From Bacteroides sp. (lineage in GTDB: Bacteria; Bacteroidota; Bacteroidia; Bacteroidales; Muribaculaceae): a stretch of 64,000 nt of DNA. The notes under the pieces were generated by a model, which worked only from the letters and a program-made list of their open reading frames with translations, did no database searches and was not told the origin of the DNA. A program made the position numbers and the translations under genes. The stretch covers positions 517,457 to 581,456 of the forward strand of contig JAMPBC010000001.1 in NCBI GenBank assembly GCA_023666905.1. Direction: 5' to 3'. This document shows, piece by piece, positions 9,948 to 19,182 of the stretch (the first letter of the stretch is position 1; every line of letters begins with the position of its first letter).

Positions 9948-10973
9948 ATGAGCAATAACAACATAACCATTTTGGCCATAGAGTCATCGTGCGATGACAC
10001 CTCCGCCGCAGTTGTCCAAAACGGACTCCTGCTCAGCAATGTCATTGCATCACAGAGTGTTCACGAAGAGTATGGCGGCGTGGTGCCGGAGCTGGCCTCA
10101 CGGGCTCACCAACAAAACATTGTGCCGGTGGTGGACGCGGCTTTGAAGCGAGCCGGAGTTGACAAACATGAACTATCGGCCATTGCGTTCACCCGCGGGC
10201 CGGGACTGTTGGGCTCACTCCTTGTGGGCACATCTTTTGCCAAAGGGCTCTCCCTTGGCCTTCGGTGCCCCATGGTGGATGTGAACCACCTCCACGGACA
10301 TGTTCTTTCTCACTTCATAAGACGTAATCCCGACGACGAGGTGCCGGAGTACCCATTCCTCACCCTGCTCATTTCAGGTGGAAACAGCCAGCTCATTTTG
10401 GTGCGCAACTATAATGATATGGAAATTCTTGGTGCAACAATCGATGATGCTGCCGGAGAAGCTTTTGACAAGTGCGCCAAAGTTATGGGGCTCCCCTATC
10501 CCGGCGGCCCGCATATTGACCGACTCGCAGCAGAGGGCAATCCTGACAAGTTCAAGTTCGCCAAGCCTCGGATTCCGGGCCTTGACTACAGCTTTTCGGG
10601 GCTTAAGACATCTTTCCTTTACACACTGCGCGATGCGCTTAAAGCCGACCCTGAGTTCATTGAAAAAAATCGTGCGGATTTAGCCGCATCGCTCCAGCGC
10701 ACCATCATTGAAATTTTGCTTGACAAACTTGACAAAGCCGTAAAGCAAACCGGTGTTCGCACCGTAGCCATCGGTGGAGGTGTTTCAGCCAACAGCGGTG
10801 TGCGCAATGCCGTGGCCGACTACTGCACTTGCCACGGGCTCAAAGCCTTCATTCCCGAGCGCAGCTTTACAACCGACAATGCCGCAATGGTGGCCATGGC
10901 CGGATATTACAAATATCTCGACAAACAATTTTGTGGTTATAACGAGGTGCCATACGCACGTGTAACAATTTGA
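9948..10973 (+). CDS. tsaD: tRNA N6-adenosine threonylcarbamoyltransferase
   Basis: Transfers threonylcarbamoyl to A37 of ANN-decoding tRNAs (t6A), working with TsaB and TsaE. Typical Kae1/TsaD features: ILAIESSCDDTSAA at the start, the metal ligands H114 and H118 in NHLHGH, ISGGNSQL, and a C-terminal GGGVSANSGVR. Length 341 is normal. It is followed directly by cinA, whose ATG lies six bases after the tsaD stop codon. Confidence 0.97.
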   Translation: MSNNNITILAIESSCDDTSAAVVQNGLLLSNVIASQSVHEEYGGVVPELASRAHQQNIVPVVDAALKRAGVDKHELSAIAFTRGPGLLGSLLVGTSFAKGLSLGLRCPMVDVNHLHGHVLSHFIRRNPDDEVPEYPFLTLLISGGNSQLILVRNYNDMEILGATIDDAAGEAFDKCAKVMGLPYPGGPHIDRLAAEGNPDKFKFAKPRIPGLDYSFSGLKTSFLYTLRDALKADPEFIEKNRADLAASLQRTIIEILLDKLDKAVKQTGVRTVAIGGGVSANSGVRNAVADYCTCHGLKAFIPERSFTTDNAAMVAMAGYYKYLDKQFCGYNEVPYARVTI

Positions 10974-10978
10974 AAAAA

Positions 10979-12229
10979 ATGAAAGTTTCCATTGTGGTAA
11001 TAGGCGATGAGCTTCTCATTGGCCAGGTAACCGATACAAACTCGGGCTTCATTGCCCGGCACATAGCCCCTTACGGCTGGGAAGTTGACAACATCCAGGT
11101 TGTGTCTGACACGGCCGAGGCTATCAAACAAGGAATTGAACAGGGATTTCAGAAGAGCAACGTGGTGCTCACCACAGGAGGCCTCGGTCCAACCAAGGAC
11201 GACATCACCAAGCAAACACTGTGCGACATTTTTGAAGGAACACTCAAGGAATCGGCCGAGGTGCTTGAAAACATTCGCGAAGTGTTTCGTAAACGCGGAC
11301 TTGAGCTAAACCGGCTAACAGCTGCACAGGCAATGGTGCCTGACAACGCTGTTATTATCCAAAACCCCGTTGGCACCGCACCAATCATGTGGTTTGAACG
11401 GAACGCCGCCACTTCAAAACAAGTTCTTGTGGCCATGCCGGGGGTGCCATTTGAAACCGAACATGTGTTCACATCAAGCGTTTTCCCAAAATTGCTTGAA
11501 ACATTTCCTCAGCCTTACGTCATAACCCACCGCACGATGCTTGTTACCGGCATAAGCGAATCGGCGCTCGCCGCCCGACTTGAAGACTGGGAGGAGAAAC
11601 TTCCACCTCAATTGCATCTTGCCTATTTGCCCAAGTCGGGCATAATCAGATTGCGACTTGATGGCCACAGCTCAAACAAAACAGAGCTGGAAGAAGCCAT
11701 GGATGCCAATTGGACCTCTCTGAAAGAACTTTGCGGTGACAACTTGCTATGCGAAGGCGATTTCACCCCAGCCGAGATACTGTTGAAAAAACTCATATCC
11801 AGTCATCAGACAGTAGCCACAGCCGAAAGCTGCACAGGGGGAAACATTGCACGACTAATCACTTCCATTCCGGGTGCATCACAAGCCATGAATGGAGGCG
11901 TTGTGGCCTACAGCAACGAAGTGAAAACTAATCTTCTTGGAGTAAAAGAAGATTCCCTTACGGAACATGGAGCGGTGAGCATTCCTGTGGTCGAGCAAAT
12001 GGCCGCAGGGGCATGCAAAGCTTTAGGAACCGATATTGCTATCGCCACATCCGGCATAGCCGGTCCGGGCGGAGGAACATATAAAAAGCCGGTTGGAACC
12101 GTGTGCATTGCCGTAGCAACGGCCAATGGTAAAACAGTTTCGCAAACATACCACTTTCCGGGAAACAGGGAACGCATAGTTGACCGAGCCTCAACAATGG
12201 CTTTAATCATGGCCATCCGTCTTCTTTAG
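10979..12229 (+). CDS. cinA: CinA-family nicotinamide mononucleotide deamidase / competence-damage protein
   Basis: Two-domain CinA: an N-terminal MoaB-like COG1058 domain (MKVSIVVIGDELLIGQ, TTGGLGPTKDD) and a C-terminal NMN amidohydrolase domain (TAESCTGGNIARLITSIPGA, ATSGIAGPGGG). The C-terminal domain hydrolyses NMN in pyridine nucleotide recycling. I chose the ATG at 10979; an in-frame TTG at 10970 overlaps the tsaD stop but adds only three residues not expected in the family. Probably co-transcribed with tsaD. Confidence 0.93.
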   Translation: MKVSIVVIGDELLIGQVTDTNSGFIARHIAPYGWEVDNIQVVSDTAEAIKQGIEQGFQKSNVVLTTGGLGPTKDDITKQTLCDIFEGTLKESAEVLENIREVFRKRGLELNRLTAAQAMVPDNAVIIQNPVGTAPIMWFERNAATSKQVLVAMPGVPFETEHVFTSSVFPKLLETFPQPYVITHRTMLVTGISESALAARLEDWEEKLPPQLHLAYLPKSGIIRLRLDGHSSNKTELEEAMDANWTSLKELCGDNLLCEGDFTPAEILLKKLISSHQTVATAESCTGGNIARLITSIPGASQAMNGGVVAYSNEVKTNLLGVKEDSLTEHGAVSIPVVEQMAAGACKALGTDIAIATSGIAGPGGGTYKKPVGTVCIAVATANGKTVSQTYHFPGNRERIVDRASTMALIMAIRLL

Positions 12230-12233
12230 GCAC

Positions 12234-12264
12234 AAAAAAAAATTGATTGTCTCACGACAACCAA
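12234..12264 (-). terminator. Intrinsic terminator of the candidate small RNA
   Basis: On the minus strand: a nine-position stem (one A-C mismatch) closed by a GTGA tetraloop, followed by nine T residues. It stops transcription running toward the end of cinA from the promoter at 12306-12336. Confidence 0.8.
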
Positions 12265-12299
12265 CCTTAGTTAACCTTAAATCTAATACCATGAAAAAC
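12234..12299 (-). ncRNA. Candidate small RNA, about 65 nt, convergent to cinA
   Basis: A complete transcription unit without a normal gene: a well-spaced Bacteroidota promoter (12306-12336), a start expected near 12299, and a strong hairpin plus nine T at 12234-12264. The transcript would carry two AAGGTT copies and a GTTAAC palindrome before the terminator stem. An ATG lies about seven bases from the predicted 5' end, and its frame runs through the terminator into antisense cinA (29 codons), so a coding role looks unlikely. I cannot name a family. Confidence 0.6.
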
Positions 12300-12305
12300 A
12301 CGATG

Positions 12306-12336
12306 CAAAGATAATGACATCTTCTTGGCCACGCAA
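12306..12336 (-). promoter_or_regulatory. Promoter of the candidate small RNA
   Basis: On the minus strand: TTG (12334-12336), exactly 20 bases, TATCTTTG (12306-12313). This is a strong match to the Bacteroidota sigma-ABfr pattern, with no annotated gene downstream on this strand. Confidence 0.7.
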
Positions 12337-12626
12337 GCAGAATAATGATAAATATCCAGCAATTTAACATTATTTTAATATATTTGTAAGAAATAACAGC
12401 CCTGAAGCCTACAAATTACACAATTATAGCTCATTCGCTTACATAATGATACATACACATATTTCTGATTGAAAAAACAAAGACACAGCCCTCTTTGCAT
12501 TTATTAACACTTTGCTAATTCGCTGATTATCCTTACCATTATCAGAGAAATTCATTGATTGAATGAACAAATGGCTAACTTCAGATTGTCACTTTCCAAT
12601 TCATTGATATATTGGTAGCATAAATC
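12337..12626. other. A+T-rich intergenic stretch, no gene seen
   Basis: No convincing reading frame or tRNA. It contains an 11-base direct repeat (AATTCATTGAT at 12549 and 12598) and two copies of ACAGCCCT about 90 bases apart. A TATATTTG at 12379-12386 (+) lacks a -33 partner and any downstream terminator. A structured RNA is possible here but I could not make out a convincing fold. Confidence 0.5.
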
Positions 12627-12657
12627 AAAAAAAGCTACGCCCGAGTTGGACGCAGCT
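12627..12657 (-). terminator. Terminator of the thrS-infC-rpmI-rplT operon
   Basis: On the minus strand a ten-pair stem (two G-U pairs), a five-base loop, then six to seven T residues, about 30 bases after the rplT stop. Confidence 0.85.
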
Positions 12658-12687
12658 CTTTATGTGGTTTGGAAAAATACGCGCTGT

Positions 12688-13038
12688 TTATGCTCCTTTT
12701 ACCTTAGCAACGATGGCCTTGAAAGCGGCGGGGTTGTTGAGGGCAAGGTCGGCAAGCACCTTACGGTTAATTTCAATGCCGGACTTGTGGATAAGGCCCA
12801 TAAGTTTGCTGTATGAGAGGTCTTCCTGACGGGCAGCGGCATTAATGCGCTGAATCCAAAGTGAGCGGAAGTTATGTTTTTTGTCCTTGCGGTCACGGTA
12901 AGCGTAAGTGAGACCTTTTTCCCAAGTGTTTTTGGCAACGGTCCATACATTACGACGGCAGCCGAAATAACCACGGGTAAGTTTTAAGATTTTCTTTCTG
13001 CGAGCTCGTGAAGCTACATGATTTACTGATCTTGGCAT
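12688..13038 (-). CDS. rplT: 50S ribosomal protein L20
   Basis: Early-assembly protein of the large subunit that binds 23S rRNA. The basic N-terminus [19 protein letters not shown] and the block [15 protein letters not shown] are diagnostic. Length 116 is normal. It is the last gene of the thrS-infC-rpmI-rplT operon, followed by an intrinsic terminator. Confidence 0.98.
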   Translation of the reverse strand: MPRSVNHVASRARRKKILKLTRGYFGCRRNVWTVAKNTWEKGLTYAYRDRKDKKHNFRSLWIQRINAAARQEDLSYSKLMGLIHKSGIEINRKVLADLALNNPAAFKAIVAKVKGA

Positions 13039-13155
13039 TTTTTAATGAGTTGTGAAAGTTAGCGGCAATTGCTCTTTAGTGCTAAACATTCGGTTAATAA
13101 AATTGGTATAAAAACACGAATTAAAAAGTAGAATTTGCTCAGAGAAATCTCTTGC

Positions 13156-13353
13156 TTACTTGAGGCCGAGCAGTTCTTTCACTGCCTTGACATTGGTTTT
13201 GTCAACCACTGAGAAGTGAGTGAGGTTACGTTTCTGCTTTTTGGTTTTCTTGGTGAGAATGTGGCTCTTGAAAGCGTGTTTTCTCTTGATCTTTCCTGAT
13301 CCGGTAAGGGCGAACCTCTTTTTGGCACCGGAGTTAGTCTTAGTCTTAGGCAT
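13156..13353 (-). CDS. rpmI: 50S ribosomal protein L35
   Basis: A small, very basic 65-residue protein with the L35 pattern [20 protein letters not shown] and [17 protein letters not shown]. It lies between infC and rplT as in most bacteria. In other bacteria L20 feeds back on this operon; a 117-base gap before rplT could hold such a site, but I see no clear structure. Confidence 0.98.
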   Translation of the reverse strand: MPKTKTNSGAKKRFALTGSGKIKRKHAFKSHILTKKTKKQKRNLTHFSVVDKTNVKAVKELLGLK

Positions 13354-13388
13354 TGTTACGTTAAAAATTATTATTAATTCGGGTTAAA

Positions 13389-13979
13389 TTATTTCTTTTT
13401 GGGTGAAAGCATCAGAATCATTCGCTTGCCTTCCAGCACGGGCATTTGTTCTACTTTGCCATAATCCTCAAGGTCATTGGCAAATCGGAGTAACAGGACT
13501 TCACCCTGCTCCTTGAACAGAATTGAGCGGCCGCGGAAAAACACGTAAGCTTTCACTTTGGCACCTTCCTGAAGGAAGCCCATGGCATGTTTGAGCTTGA
13601 AGTTATAGTCATGGTCATCAGTCTGCGGACCGAAACGGATTTCTTTCACCACCACCTTGGTCGCCTTGGCCTTCTGCTCCTTTTGGTGCTTTTTCTGCTG
13701 ATAAAGGAACTTCTGATAGTCCAAAATTTTGCATACAGGCGGTTCGGCAGTGGGAGATATTTCAATCAAATCCAGTTCCTGCCCTTCGGCTATGCGAAGT
13801 GCTTCCTGAATAGGGTATATTCCCGGGGTAACGTTGTCGCCCACCAGTCGCACTTCACGAGCGCGGATGTGTTCGTTAATCACATATTGGTCCTTTGCAG
13901 CAACCGGGCCACGGCGCTGGGGACCTCTGTTAGGGTTTGGACGGCGAGGGCCGCCGGGATTGAAGGGCTTTTTTTGCAT
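13389..13979 (-). CDS. infC: Translation initiation factor IF-3
   Basis: Binds the 30S subunit and enforces start-codon and initiator-tRNA selection. The core begins at [18 protein letters not shown] (about 32-49), and the C-terminal domain carries [20 protein letters not shown]. The first 30 residues form an extension rich in Pro, Arg, Asn and Gly ahead of the usual core. The start is an ordinary ATG, not the rare AUU used by E. coli infC, so that form of self-control is absent. It begins eight bases after thrS. Confidence 0.96.
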   Translation of the reverse strand: MQKKPFNPGGPRRPNPNRGPQRRGPVAAKDQYVINEHIRAREVRLVGDNVTPGIYPIQEALRIAEGQELDLIEISPTAEPPVCKILDYQKFLYQQKKHQKEQKAKATKVVVKEIRFGPQTDDHDYNFKLKHAMGFLQEGAKVKAYVFFRGRSILFKEQGEVLLLRFANDLEDYGKVEQMPVLEGKRMILMLSPKKK

Positions 13980-13987
13980 TCAGTGAA

Positions 13988-15928
13988 TTAATTGTTGTTT
14001 ATCATTTCATCGACTTCGCGAGCCAAATTTTCTGCAAAGGTAGTGATTTTCATCGTACCTTTATCACCCTCGCCCTGTTTTCTTACAGAAATTTCACCAT
14101 TGTTGGCCTCTTTTTCACCAACAATTAGCAAATAAGGGATACGACGGAGCTCGTTATCGCGGATTTTCTTTCCAATTTTTTCGTTTCGGTCATCGACAAT
14201 GGTCCTTACATCGGCGGCATTGAGTTGGCGTGCCACCTCGTGAGCATAGTCGTTGAACTTCTCGGATATGGGAAGCACAACAGCCTGATCGGGCGCAAGC
14301 CACAGAGGGAATCGGCCTGCAGTGTGCTCGAGAAGTACGGCCACAAAACGTTCCATAGAGCCAAACGGCGCACGGTGAATCATTACCGGGCGATGTTTCT
14401 GATTGTCCGAACCGGTGTATTCAAGCTGGAATCGTTCAGGGAGATTGTAGTCAACTTGAATGGTACCCAGCTGCCAACGGCGGCCAAGAGCGTCTTTCAC
14501 CATAAAGTCAAGCTTCGGCCCATAGAAAGCGGCCTCGCCAAGTTCTTTGCGAGCCTTGAGGCCTTTTTCCTCACAAGCTTCAATAATAGCTTGCTCGGCA
14601 AGGTGCCAATTCTCGTCGGAACCAATATATTTCTCTTTATTTTTTGGATCGCGGAGCGATATTTGTGCCTCGAAATTTTCAAACTTCAATGCTTTGAAAA
14701 TATAGAAAATAATATCCATCACCTTAAGGAACTCGTCCTTAATCTGATCGGGTGCGCAATAAATGTGGGCATCGTCCTGCGTGAAGCCTCTCACTCGGGT
14801 CAGACCGTGAAGCTCACCACTCTGTTCGTAACGATACACGGTTCCGAACTCAGCCAAACGCAGGGGTAGATCGCGATAGCTGCGGGGCAATGCGCGGAAA
14901 ATCTCACAGTGGTGAGGGCAGTTCATTGGCTTAAGCAAATACTCCTCGCCCTCTTCGGGGGTGTGAATGGGCTGGAACGAATCTTTGCCATATTTGGCAT
15001 AGTGACCCGAGGTCACATATAGCATCTTGTTACCAATGTGTGGAGTGATCACCTGCTGGTAACCATATTGCTTTTGGATTTTGCGGAGGAATTGTTCCAA
15101 GCGGTCGCGCAGAGCAGCTCCTTTGGGGAGCCATAGAGGCAAACCGGCGCCAACATTCTGAGAGAACGCAAAGAGTTCCATTTCTTTGCCAAGTTTGCGA
15201 TGATCGCGCTTTTTGGCTTCCTCAAGCAGTTGCAGATACTCGTCAAGCATTTTCTGCTTGGGGAAAGAGATGCCGTAAACACGCACCAACTGGTTGCGCT
15301 TCTCGTCACCGCGCCAATAAGCTCCGGCAAGCGACATCACTTTGACAGCTTTGATGGGGGCTGTGGTGGGGATGTGCGGACCGCGACACAGGTCGGTGAA
15401 GTTACCCTGAGTGTAAGTGGTGATGTGACCATCTTCCAACTCGCTGATGAGTTCGCACTTGTACTCCTCGTTGCGGTCGCCGAACATTTTCAGAGCATCG
15501 GCTTTTGAAATATCTTTTCTTACAATTTCCTGTTTCCGGCGGGCCAACTCAAGCATTTTCTTCTCTATTTTAGGGAAGTCGGCCGAGGTAATCACATGTT
15601 CTCCGGGATCAATATCGTAATAGAAACCATTTTCAATAGCCGGACCTATACCGAATTTAACGCCGGGATACAATTCCTGAAGCGCTTCGGCCAAGAGGTG
15701 GGCCGAGCTGTGCCAGAAAGCATGCTTGCCTTCCGGATCATCCCACTTGAACAATTTAATCTCAGCGTCTTCAGCAATGGGCCTGGTCAAATCCCACTCC
15801 TGTTCGTTAACAGAAGCGGCAAGTACATCCTGAGCGAGACGCGGGCTGATGCTTGCAGCAATTTCCAACGGAGTGACTCCGCTTTCAAACTGCTTAACCG
15901 ATTTATCGGGAAATGTAATATTTATCAT
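13988..15928 (-). CDS. thrS: Threonyl-tRNA synthetase
   Basis: Charges tRNA-Thr. Domains in order: TGS (1-60), the editing/SAD domain (about 65-225), the class II catalytic core with [10 protein letters not shown] and its zinc ligands, and the anticodon-binding domain (about 540-646). Length 646 is normal. First gene of the operon with infC, rpmI and rplT. Its short leader begins with a strong hairpin (15954-15984) right after the predicted transcription start. Confidence 0.97.
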   Translation of the reverse strand: MINITFPDKSVKQFESGVTPLEIAASISPRLAQDVLAASVNEQEWDLTRPIAEDAEIKLFKWDDPEGKHAFWHSSAHLLAEALQELYPGVKFGIGPAIENGFYYDIDPGEHVITSADFPKIEKKMLELARRKQEIVRKDISKADALKMFGDRNEEYKCELISELEDGHITTYTQGNFTDLCRGPHIPTTAPIKAVKVMSLAGAYWRGDEKRNQLVRVYGISFPKQKMLDEYLQLLEEAKKRDHRKLGKEMELFAFSQNVGAGLPLWLPKGAALRDRLEQFLRKIQKQYGYQQVITPHIGNKMLYVTSGHYAKYGKDSFQPIHTPEEGEEYLLKPMNCPHHCEIFRALPRSYRDLPLRLAEFGTVYRYEQSGELHGLTRVRGFTQDDAHIYCAPDQIKDEFLKVMDIIFYIFKALKFENFEAQISLRDPKNKEKYIGSDENWHLAEQAIIEACEEKGLKARKELGEAAFYGPKLDFMVKDALGRRWQLGTIQVDYNLPERFQLEYTGSDNQKHRPVMIHRAPFGSMERFVAVLLEHTAGRFPLWLAPDQAVVLPISEKFNDYAHEVARQLNAADVRTIVDDRNEKIGKKIRDNELRRIPYLLIVGEKEANNGEISVRKQGEGDKGTMKITTFAENLAREVDEMINNN

Positions 15929-15953
15929 TGATTATAAGTTTATTAACGTACCA

Positions 15954-15984
15954 TACGGCACGCCGCCACAGGCAGCCTGCCGTA
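15954..15984 (-). promoter_or_regulatory. Strong hairpin in the thrS leader
   Basis: A 31-base inverted repeat: TACGGCA and TGCCGTA form the outer seven pairs. An inner seven-position arm has one G-G mismatch, and the loop is three bases. On the minus strand it starts within a few bases of the predicted transcription start and ends about 25 bases before the thrS ATG. No T-run follows, so it is not a standard terminator; a 5'-end stabiliser or regulatory structure is more likely. Confidence 0.6.
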
Positions 15985-15992
15985 ATCGGATG

Positions 15993-16022
15993 CAAATTTA
16001 CGTTATTTATTTGGATTATCAA
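15993..16022 (-). promoter_or_regulatory. Promoter of the thrS operon
   Basis: On the minus strand: TTG (16020-16022), 19 bases, TAAATTTG (15993-16000). It lies about 65 bases before the thrS ATG. Confidence 0.7.
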
Positions 16023-16039
16023 TGCTTTGTGGCCCGAAA

Positions 16040-16987
16040 TTATAGTTCAAGGGACACATTATCTATATAGAGCGTAAGCCCCTCGGTGCCCACATAGGGT
16101 TCGCCGCTCCCGGCGCTCATTTCCACAATGAGATGGGTTGGTTGGAGCGTTCCATCCCAGCCCTCTTCAATAACAGGAACCATTTTGCCTTTGGAGTTGC
16201 GTGCATAGTAGGCATTCTTTTTCGTCTTTAAACCCAGCCAACCCAATCCGGCCTTTTTAGAACAATCGCCGTAAACCAGTGGCAATTTATGCGAGTTTAC
16301 CCAATTGGTGGCCTTATGATACATTTCGCCGCCGGTGGCAACACGTTTTGCGTGAATGTTGCCGTTGGCATCCTCCCAACGGTGTTGAAGCAAGACAAAC
16401 GCCACGGCGGCATCACGACCCTGAAGTGTTTTGGGCGAACCGAAACCGCTTGCTTTAGTACGTTTGTTGACATTGGGCATCTCAACACGATAATCGAACA
16501 CCAGATTCTTTGGACGTTTGGTGTATGGAACTCCCATTTCCATTTTGGTGTAGGGATTCGATGTGCTTGTTATCGGTTCAATCATCCGGCCAAGGAATAT
16601 GGAACCGGCAACCATCACTTTCATGTCAATAAGTCCCAACACCGTTACGGTTTCAAGTTTGGAGCAAAGCTTGGCACATTTATTGGCCGATGAACCACGA
16701 TTGGCCGGGAAAACTGCGTTGGAGCACTTTTCCACGCCTTTCACCTTGGCATATACGTTACTCGTGGCCCAGGGCGAACCGCCAAGGTTGGCGTATGCCT
16801 TGTTGCCGTTTATTGTTTGTGTGGGTCCAATTTCATAAACGGTTTTGGAATCGCCGCCAATCACGCCCGATTCTTTCATGTGGCGCGTGACCCATGAGTT
16901 GAAATTACCATATTTTATAGGCTCAATGGCCGCTTGCGCATTGGCTATCAGGCTTGTGAATATCAATATCATTAAAAACTTCTTCAT
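16040..16987 (-). CDS. Secreted PCMD (putative carbohydrate metabolism domain) protein
   Basis: Signal peptide MKKFLMILIFTSLIANAQA, then a single beta-rich domain of the PCMD family (pattern 'W..G...T...Y.G..A.L', ending in TLYIDNVSLEL), which is common in exported Bacteroidales proteins and thought to bind or act on glycans. I chose the ATG at 16987; the frame stays open to 17116, but that would add 43 residues before the signal peptide and run into the antiporter gene. Possible -7 elements TAATTTTG (17032-17039) and TATATTTG (17019-17026) lie upstream. Confidence 0.7.
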   Translation of the reverse strand: MKKFLMILIFTSLIANAQAAIEPIKYGNFNSWVTRHMKESGVIGGDSKTVYEIGPTQTINGNKAYANLGGSPWATSNVYAKVKGVEKCSNAVFPANRGSSANKCAKLCSKLETVTVLGLIDMKVMVAGSIFLGRMIEPITSTSNPYTKMEMGVPYTKRPKNLVFDYRVEMPNVNKRTKASGFGSPKTLQGRDAAVAFVLLQHRWEDANGNIHAKRVATGGEMYHKATNWVNSHKLPLVYGDCSKKAGLGWLGLKTKKNAYYARNSKGKMVPVIEEGWDGTLQPTHLIVEMSAGSGEPYVGTEGLTLYIDNVSLEL

Positions 16988-17096
16988 GTTAATGCAGCTA
17001 TGTTTATAATATTTCTTCCAAATATATCTTGCAAAATTAATATTTTTAGTGGTAAACAAGACTATAATTTCCTGTTTAGGACATAATTTCAGTACA

Positions 17097-18824
17097 TCAC
17101 ACAAGCAAAGGCACAATCATACCTGCAAAAATCAGCGTTATACTGCCCACTGCGTATGTCACGGTGTAACTCATAGCGGGAAGCGTGCTGTCAAGATTAT
17201 CCTGAATGGCCCCGAGTGCAGCCACAGCATTTCGGCTGCCGGCAACGCACCCCAGCGTCACAGCCGCCGGGAACCGGAACACTTTGGCACCTATGATTAT
17301 TGCCAAAATCAGCGGGACTGACGTACACACCATACCCACGAGGAACATTTCAACTCCCACCAATTTCAGCCCGGACACGAACGTAGGGCCGGCGCCAAGG
17401 CCAACAACGGCTATGAACAGGTTCAACCCCACATTATTCATAAACCAAAGCACCGGGCGCGGAATCCGGCCAAACGTGGGCCGCTTGTTGCGCAACCACC
17501 CTAAAATCAATCCGGCAAGAATGGCCCCTCCACTTGTGCTCAATGACAATGGTACTCCTTTTATATACACTGTGAGCGCACCGATAAAGCAACCGATGGC
17601 TATGCCGAGCCCGATGAACGACACATCGGAATCATCGGCCGCGCGGTCGGAAAAGCCAATTTCGGGAACAGCCTCAGCTACGTCCTGAGGCAGACCAATG
17701 AGTGTAATGACATCGCCGGCCTCCAGGCGAGTCCTGCCACGGAGAGGAAGCCGCATGTCGTCACGCACAATCTTGTGAACCATCACGCCGCGCATGAAAT
17801 CCTTGTGGCGAAGCTCATCCAACGTCATCCCGGCAATGCCCTTCTTTGACACTGTGACCGGCAGATTTTCGGCCGAAAAGTCAAGCAGTTCATGGTCGGT
17901 AACTTCAGGTCCAATCCACCCGGCATCGTCAATGATACTTTCACGCCGCCCGCTAAGGACCACCACATCGCCCCGACGCACTTTCAAATCAGGTTCGGGG
18001 TCCATCACTTCACCTCTGACACGAAGCCGCTCAATGAAATGACGCAGCCCTTGCGCCTTGATATGTTTTTCTATTTCAGCAACAGTGCGCGGCCTGGCAA
18101 AAAAGTCCGATTCGGCCTTATAGGCACGAAACGATATGGGTCTGTTGGCCACAAACGTGCCCGGTTCCGGCACAAAATCGCCCGAATCCATCTCAGCTTC
18201 CAGTTGGGCCGTCCGGTGCTTGACTTTTTCAAGGCCACCAAGCAAAATGGGTCCCAAATTGGCAATAACCCATGCCGAACCGATGGTCCCAAAAACATAA
18301 CAAACCGCATAGCAAGCCGGGATTATGTCAAGATATTGCTTCTGCACATCGGGGGGCAAGCTCAACGCCTTGATTGTGCTGGAACCCACTCCTATCACGG
18401 CCGAAAAAGCTTGCGAGCCTGAAAACAGTCCTACTGCCATACCTTTATCATAACCCATTATGATACTTACGGCAACCACAGTGGCAATGCAAAGCAAAAC
18501 CTCCACCAGTGCGAAGCAAATCTGCTTCAACCCGTCGCCTTTAAGCGACCTGAAGAATTGCGGCCCCACACTATAGCCAATGGCGAAAAGGAACATCATA
18601 AACGACACATTTTTCAACGTGTCGGAAACGGGAATATCCAACTGCCCGATTACCACTCCCACAATAAGCGTGGCAGTAATAGGGCCCAAAGAAAAGTTTT
18701 TGTATTTTAATCCTCCGAGCCAGAATCCGATTCCAATGGTGAGAAAAATGGGCACCACCGGATTATTGCGAAAAATCTCAGCAAGCCATTCCATATTTTC
18801 AAAGTTGAAGCGGTTGGATGCCAT
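17097..18824 (-). CDS. AspT/YidE-type antiporter with two RCK_C (TrkA-C) domains
   Basis: A 575-residue membrane protein built from two halves of five to six helices separated by two soluble RCK_C domains (about residues 225-385). The repeated AspT motif appears in both halves (FLFAIGYSVGPQFF and LFIAVVGLGAGPTFV). Relatives exchange aspartate and alanine or other small acids. The substrate here is unknown. It stands alone between a PCMD gene and a divergent rubredoxin gene. Confidence 0.88.
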   Translation of the reverse strand: MASNRFNFENMEWLAEIFRNNPVVPIFLTIGIGFWLGGLKYKNFSLGPITATLIVGVVIGQLDIPVSDTLKNVSFMMFLFAIGYSVGPQFFRSLKGDGLKQICFALVEVLLCIATVVAVSIIMGYDKGMAVGLFSGSQAFSAVIGVGSSTIKALSLPPDVQKQYLDIIPACYAVCYVFGTIGSAWVIANLGPILLGGLEKVKHRTAQLEAEMDSGDFVPEPGTFVANRPISFRAYKAESDFFARPRTVAEIEKHIKAQGLRHFIERLRVRGEVMDPEPDLKVRRGDVVVLSGRRESIIDDAGWIGPEVTDHELLDFSAENLPVTVSKKGIAGMTLDELRHKDFMRGVMVHKIVRDDMRLPLRGRTRLEAGDVITLIGLPQDVAEAVPEIGFSDRAADDSDVSFIGLGIAIGCFIGALTVYIKGVPLSLSTSGGAILAGLILGWLRNKRPTFGRIPRPVLWFMNNVGLNLFIAVVGLGAGPTFVSGLKLVGVEMFLVGMVCTSVPLILAIIIGAKVFRFPAAVTLGCVAGSRNAVAALGAIQDNLDSTLPAMSYTVTYAVGSITLIFAGMIVPLLV

Positions 18825-18945
18825 TCTAACGACAATGCAACTTTTTTGGTTCGCGAATTCCGCACAATGGCCTTTGGCTGAACAAAAATTTCCATTGCTT
18901 TGTTAAACCGAAAACATCTTAAAATTTCTATTTAAATTTACAACT

Positions 18946-19110
18946 ATGGACAAATACATTTGTGAAGTATGCGATTGGGTATATGACCCCGCCATCGGCG
19001 ACCCGGAGAATGGCATTCAGCCCGGAGTAGCTTTTGAAGATTTACCTGACGACTGGGTATGCCCCCTTTGCGGTGTGGGCAAAGACCAGTTTGCCAAAGT
19101 AGAAGAGTAA
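18946..19110 (+). CDS. Rubredoxin
   Basis: A 54-residue one-iron electron carrier. The two cysteine pairs CEVC (6-9) and CPLC (39-42) and the aromatic residues Y4, W11, Y13 and W37 are all in place. It probably passes electrons to oxygen- or peroxide-reducing enzymes, as in other anaerobes. It stands alone, followed by a two-way terminator. Confidence 0.95.
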   Translation: MDKYICEVCDWVYDPAIGDPENGIQPGVAFEDLPDDWVCPLCGVGKDQFAKVEE

Positions 19111-19128
19111 CCTCACGAAAAAAATCAA

Positions 19129-19164
19129 CATCCCGGCCAGGACTCCATTGCCTTGGTCGGGATG
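19129..19164. terminator. Bidirectional terminator between rubredoxin and the ROK kinase
   Basis: A stem built on CATCCCG and CGGGATG with a longer imperfect arm. It is T-rich on the plus strand (CTGTTTTATTTCGTTT), and on the minus strand TTTTTTT follows after a few bases. It can serve both convergent genes. Confidence 0.75.
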
Positions 19165-19182
19165 CTGTTTTATTTCGTTTCC

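Noticed and set aside
12205..12292. A 29-codon frame inside the candidate small RNA
   Set aside because: It reads through the terminator stem and T-run into antisense cinA, so it is probably not translated as such.
12320..12626. A 6S-like or other structured RNA near rplT
   Set aside because: Structured RNAs are reported near rplT in this order, but I could not make out a consistent stem, promoter and terminator here. A covariance-model search would decide.
16988..17116. Upstream extension of the PCMD protein's reading frame
   Set aside because: It would put 43 residues ahead of a clear signal peptide and overlap the antiporter gene; promoter elements lie inside it.
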